This document shows, piece after piece, positions 3,882 through 5,984 of a stretch of DNA of 5,984 nucleotides; the first letter of the stretch is position 1, and each line of letters starts with the position of its first letter. A program made the position numbers and the translations under genes. Under the pieces are notes generated by a model that was not told where the DNA came from, did no database searches, and was given only the letters and a program-made list of their open reading frames with translations. The DNA lies in contig CAKQNH010000331.1 of NCBI GenBank assembly GCA_934255105.1, forward strand, positions 1 through 5,984, in the 5' to 3' direction. This DNA comes from an uncultured Pirellulaceae bacterium. GTDB lineage: Bacteria; Planctomycetota; Planctomycetia; Pirellulales; Pirellulaceae.

Positions 3882-5642
3882 ATGCAAGCCTCCTCCATCG
3901 CTGCCCCGGCGTATAAACTCTCGATCTTGGCACTGCTGACCGTCTTCACGCTTGGCTGCCAGCCAAACACGGAGGCACAGTCTGGTGCCCCCGCAGTGCC
4001 CACGCCCCCACCTGCGGGCGACGCAACAGAAGCTGCAGCGATAGAACCAACGACGGTACCCGCCGGAGAAGGCCGCTGGATCAAGCTAGATGAATTGCCC
4101 TGGGAGCAGTGGTATTTGCAGTACCTGGACGACAAACGCATAGGCTATACCCAGGTGTTGGTCCAGCGTTCGGCCATCGACGACAACACAAAACACGTCC
4201 GCATTACTCGTACCGACTGCCTCGAAGTCGACAACAACGGCAGCCCAACACGGTTCAAGCGAACCATCCAGTCCTTAGAGCTTGCCAATGGCCAATTAGT
4301 TGAACTGAGCGATACCTCACAATCGCTCGACAACAAATCCCTGACCGAGGGGAAGCGATCGCTTGGGAAATTCACCGCCACCACCCTTAAGACCATTGCT
4401 GGCGAAGAGGAGGTTGCCAGCCAGATCGCTTTCGACTGGGGCGATACAGCCTGGGGGGTGATGGGATTGCAAGCCGTGATGATGCGGCACACCCCACAAC
4501 CTGGCGAGCACCTGCAAGCCGATCTATTTGTGCCGCAATTATACAAAATCGCCCATGCCGAACTGCTGGCCGGCCAGCTCGACCTGACTGCGCTACCCGG
4601 CGGCCAAACTCAGTCGCTGCTGACAGTCGACGTCGCCCTACGCAGCGAAGACAGCGGCATGCTGTCTCGCAACTGGATCAACGAGCGCGGGGAAGTGCTC
4701 AAGACGGTTGCTCTTTCTGGGCCAAAGCTAAGTACCTTTTGGACTCCATCCGAAGTAGCCCAGCGAACCCGCGACGAGTTCGACTTAGCCGATCTTCTAG
4801 GCAGCCACGTGCCGCTAGTCGGGACGATCCCCAAGGCGGACGCGCAACGGGTTGTCTATCGCGTCGATCGCGATGCAGGCGCTTCGGGTGAAGACGTATT
4901 CACGCTGGTGGCCGATTCTGCAACCCAGTCAAAAGTCTCCCTCAATGCACTGAGCGTCGAGGTGACCGTCAGCCGGGCACAACGCGAGTCGCCGGACAAG
5001 GCAGAGCAAACTGCGGCCGAGCCCGAGAAGTGTTACTTACAAGCCTCGCGGCTAATTCCAGCCGACAATGCCAGCTTGGTTAGCCTAGCGCAGCAATGGG
5101 CCGGCAAAGAAGAGCCTGCAGAAGGAAAGACAGCAGAAGAAAAGACAGCCAACGAAAAGGCAACCAGTAGCGAAGCGGCGACGGATAGTGCCGACCGCAA
5201 TCCTAACAAACTGGATTCCGACAGAGCTCTACAGACTGTGGCCCAGCGATTAACGCGGCGCGTCCACCAGGAGATCGCTCTCAATCCGCTGGGTCGCACC
5301 GTCACCCTTCCACTGCAAACGCTACGAGAGAAGACTGGTGACTGCGTCGCGCACACATTGTTGCTGACCAGCTTGCTACGTGCCGAGAAAATTCCAGCCC
5401 GCGCGGTTAGTGGCCTGAGGATCGACCTCAACGATCCGACGCAAATGCAATTTCATACGTGGACGGAAGCTTGGCTGGCAGGCCGTTGGTTGCCACTCGA
5501 CAGCACTACCGGGGGCTTGGCCGCCCCCGACCGATTGAAATTTTCCGACAGTTGCCTAACTAGCGACAATCCCTATGACATCATCCTTCCAACGTATCGC
5601 CAAATGCCAGGCCTACAAGTTCGCGTCACGAGCTCTAAGTAG
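3882..5642 (+). CDS. Secreted lipoprotein with C-terminal transglutaminase-like (papain-fold) domain
   Basis: The 586-residue product starts with a lipoprotein signal: Lys12, a hydrophobic core LSILALLTVF (13-22) and TLGC ending at Cys26, the predicted lipidation site. A Pro/Ala-rich linker follows (about 27-62). The middle (about 64-365) reads as a beta-rich region without a name I can give. The transglutaminase-like domain lies at about 445-560. Its triad is intact: Cys488 in EKTGDCVAHT, His525 in FHTWTEAW and Asp540 in LPLDSTTGG. In this superfamily such residues act in thiol proteolysis, deamidation or crosslinking; the substrate is unknown. A Lys/Glu/Ala-rich low-complexity segment (409-436, with repeats like KTAEEKTANEKA) separates the middle region from the catalytic domain and is probably a flexible linker. 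It is a single-gene unit in which a shared palindrome follows the stop by 91 bases. The protein probably works at the cell envelope. Confidence 0.87.
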   Translation: MQASSIAAPAYKLSILALLTVFTLGCQPNTEAQSGAPAVPTPPPAGDATEAAAIEPTTVPAGEGRWIKLDELPWEQWYLQYLDDKRIGYTQVLVQRSAIDDNTKHVRITRTDCLEVDNNGSPTRFKRTIQSLELANGQLVELSDTSQSLDNKSLTEGKRSLGKFTATTLKTIAGEEEVASQIAFDWGDTAWGVMGLQAVMMRHTPQPGEHLQADLFVPQLYKIAHAELLAGQLDLTALPGGQTQSLLTVDVALRSEDSGMLSRNWINERGEVLKTVALSGPKLSTFWTPSEVAQRTRDEFDLADLLGSHVPLVGTIPKADAQRVVYRVDRDAGASGEDVFTLVADSATQSKVSLNALSVEVTVSRAQRESPDKAEQTAAEPEKCYLQASRLIPADNASLVSLAQQWAGKEEPAEGKTAEEKTANEKATSSEAATDSADRNPNKLDSDRALQTVAQRLTRRVHQEIALNPLGRTVTLPLQTLREKTGDCVAHTLLLTSLLRAEKIPARAVSGLRIDLNDPTQMQFHTWTEAWLAGRWLPLDSTTGGLAAPDRLKFSDSCLTSDNPYDIILPTYRQMPGLQVRVTSSK

Positions 5643-5674
5643 CCAATGACATATCGAATGAAGTGATATTTGGC
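5642..5674 (+). other. Stem-loop immediately after the lipoprotein stop codon
   Basis: GCCAA (5642-5646) pairs with TTGGC (5670-5674) and ATATC (5651-5655) pairs with GATAT (5665-5669) around a nine-base loop, with TGAC bulged on the 5' side. No T tract follows. It may protect the 3' end of the message or be incidental. Confidence 0.35.
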
Positions 5675-5733
5675 ACGACACCAAGCTATATGAATGAAAT
5701 TGCAGTTGGTTGGCGGTAGAGCAACCTTGGACC

Positions 5734-5755
5734 GCTGCGACTTGTCGTAGCTTTT
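5734..5755 (+). terminator. Intrinsic-terminator-like hairpin after the lipoprotein gene
   Basis: GCTGCGACTTGTCGTAGC (5734-5751) forms a seven-pair stem with one G-U pair around a CUUG loop. TTTT follows at 5752-5755. It lies 91 bases downstream of the stop at 5642 and is oriented to end that transcript. Positions 5734-5754 are an exact reverse complement of 238-258, the palindrome downstream of the minus-strand glycosyltransferase gene. Relative to transcription, both copies therefore have the same orientation. No T tract follows on the opposite strand, so it should not serve the convergent gene ending at 5901. Confidence 0.6.
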
Positions 5756-5900
5756 AGAGCCGGCTGTGAAGCGGAAACAGTTTCAACGGTGAAGATTTTC
5801 TGGGCGGCAGAGCGGTCCTGCAACGGGCCGTGCCGGTTTGCACCGTCAAACGCGTCGTACGACACAGGTTTGCTTGAAAGCTACTACCACTCCCTGGACC

Positions 5901-5984
5901 TTAGCTGGCCGACAGTCGCTGTGGGAAGCGACCGAAGTGCTCGGCGGCGGCGGCTAGCAGTGGGTCAATCGTACTGGCTTGAAT
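5901..5984 (-). CDS. 3' end of a minus-strand gene, function unknown
   Basis: The reverse strand is open from the window edge for 27 codons to a TAA at 5903-5901. The peptide ends ASTIDPLLAAAAEHFGRFP followed by QRLSAS, an ordinary helical protein C terminus rather than random translation. The ORF is cut by the window edge and is too short to name. It converges on the lipoprotein gene with a 258-base gap. That gap also contains a 10-base perfect palindrome, GTCGTACGAC, at 5854-5863. Confidence 0.5.
   Translation of the reverse strand: MQASTIDPLLAAAAEHFGRFPQRLSAS

Noticed and set aside
4145..4546. 133-codon minus-strand frame inside the lipoprotein gene (also 5033-5431)
   Set aside because: Ser/Arg-rich shadow frames are expected opposite G+C-rich coding sequence. 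The plus frame has a signal peptide and catalytic motifs.

Overview
The window (about 55% G+C by eye) looks like ordinary chromosome from a planctomycete, most likely a Pirellulaceae/Rhodopirellula-type bacterium. The inference rests on widely spaced single genes on both strands, weak or variable Shine-Dalgarno sequences, a FlgM-like protein starting MQIHSLQS, a secreted transglutaminase-like lipoprotein, and a long LSLS-type hexanucleotide repeat. No phylogenetic marker is present, so this assignment is a judgement from style and protein character.

Layout from left to right. Positions 1-330 are non-genic: a 16-unit GTTTGA/GTTTAA array (98-193) preceded by about five reverse-complement units (50-79), then a nested palindrome (231-281) that fits a terminator for the gene to its right. 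Positions 331-1434 (minus) encode a GT4-type glycosyltransferase. After a 352-base divergent gap with one good promoter, 1787-2095 (plus) encodes a FlgM-like anti-sigma-28 factor that contains an eight-G tract. The 245-base gap to the next gene holds a compound palindrome with REPIN-like geometry (2120-2184) and a leader hairpin (2260-2303). Positions 2341-2835 (plus) encode a Fur-family metalloregulator whose stop codon overlaps the stop of a convergent unknown gene (2832-3542, minus). After a 339-base divergent gap, 3882-5642 (plus) encodes a lipoprotein with a C-terminal transglutaminase-like domain and an intact Cys-His-Asp triad. A terminator-like palindrome at 5734-5755 follows it. It is a 21-base exact inverted copy of the palindrome near the left end. 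The last 84 bases are the 3' end of another minus-strand gene.

The genes do not form one pathway or operon; each appears to be its own transcription unit. I see no CRISPR array, transposase, toxin-antitoxin pair, phage gene or defence cassette. The most unusual content is in the non-coding DNA: the hexamer array with its inverted companion, the shared 3'-end palindrome lying downstream of two unrelated genes, and the paired hairpins with complementary loops upstream of fur.
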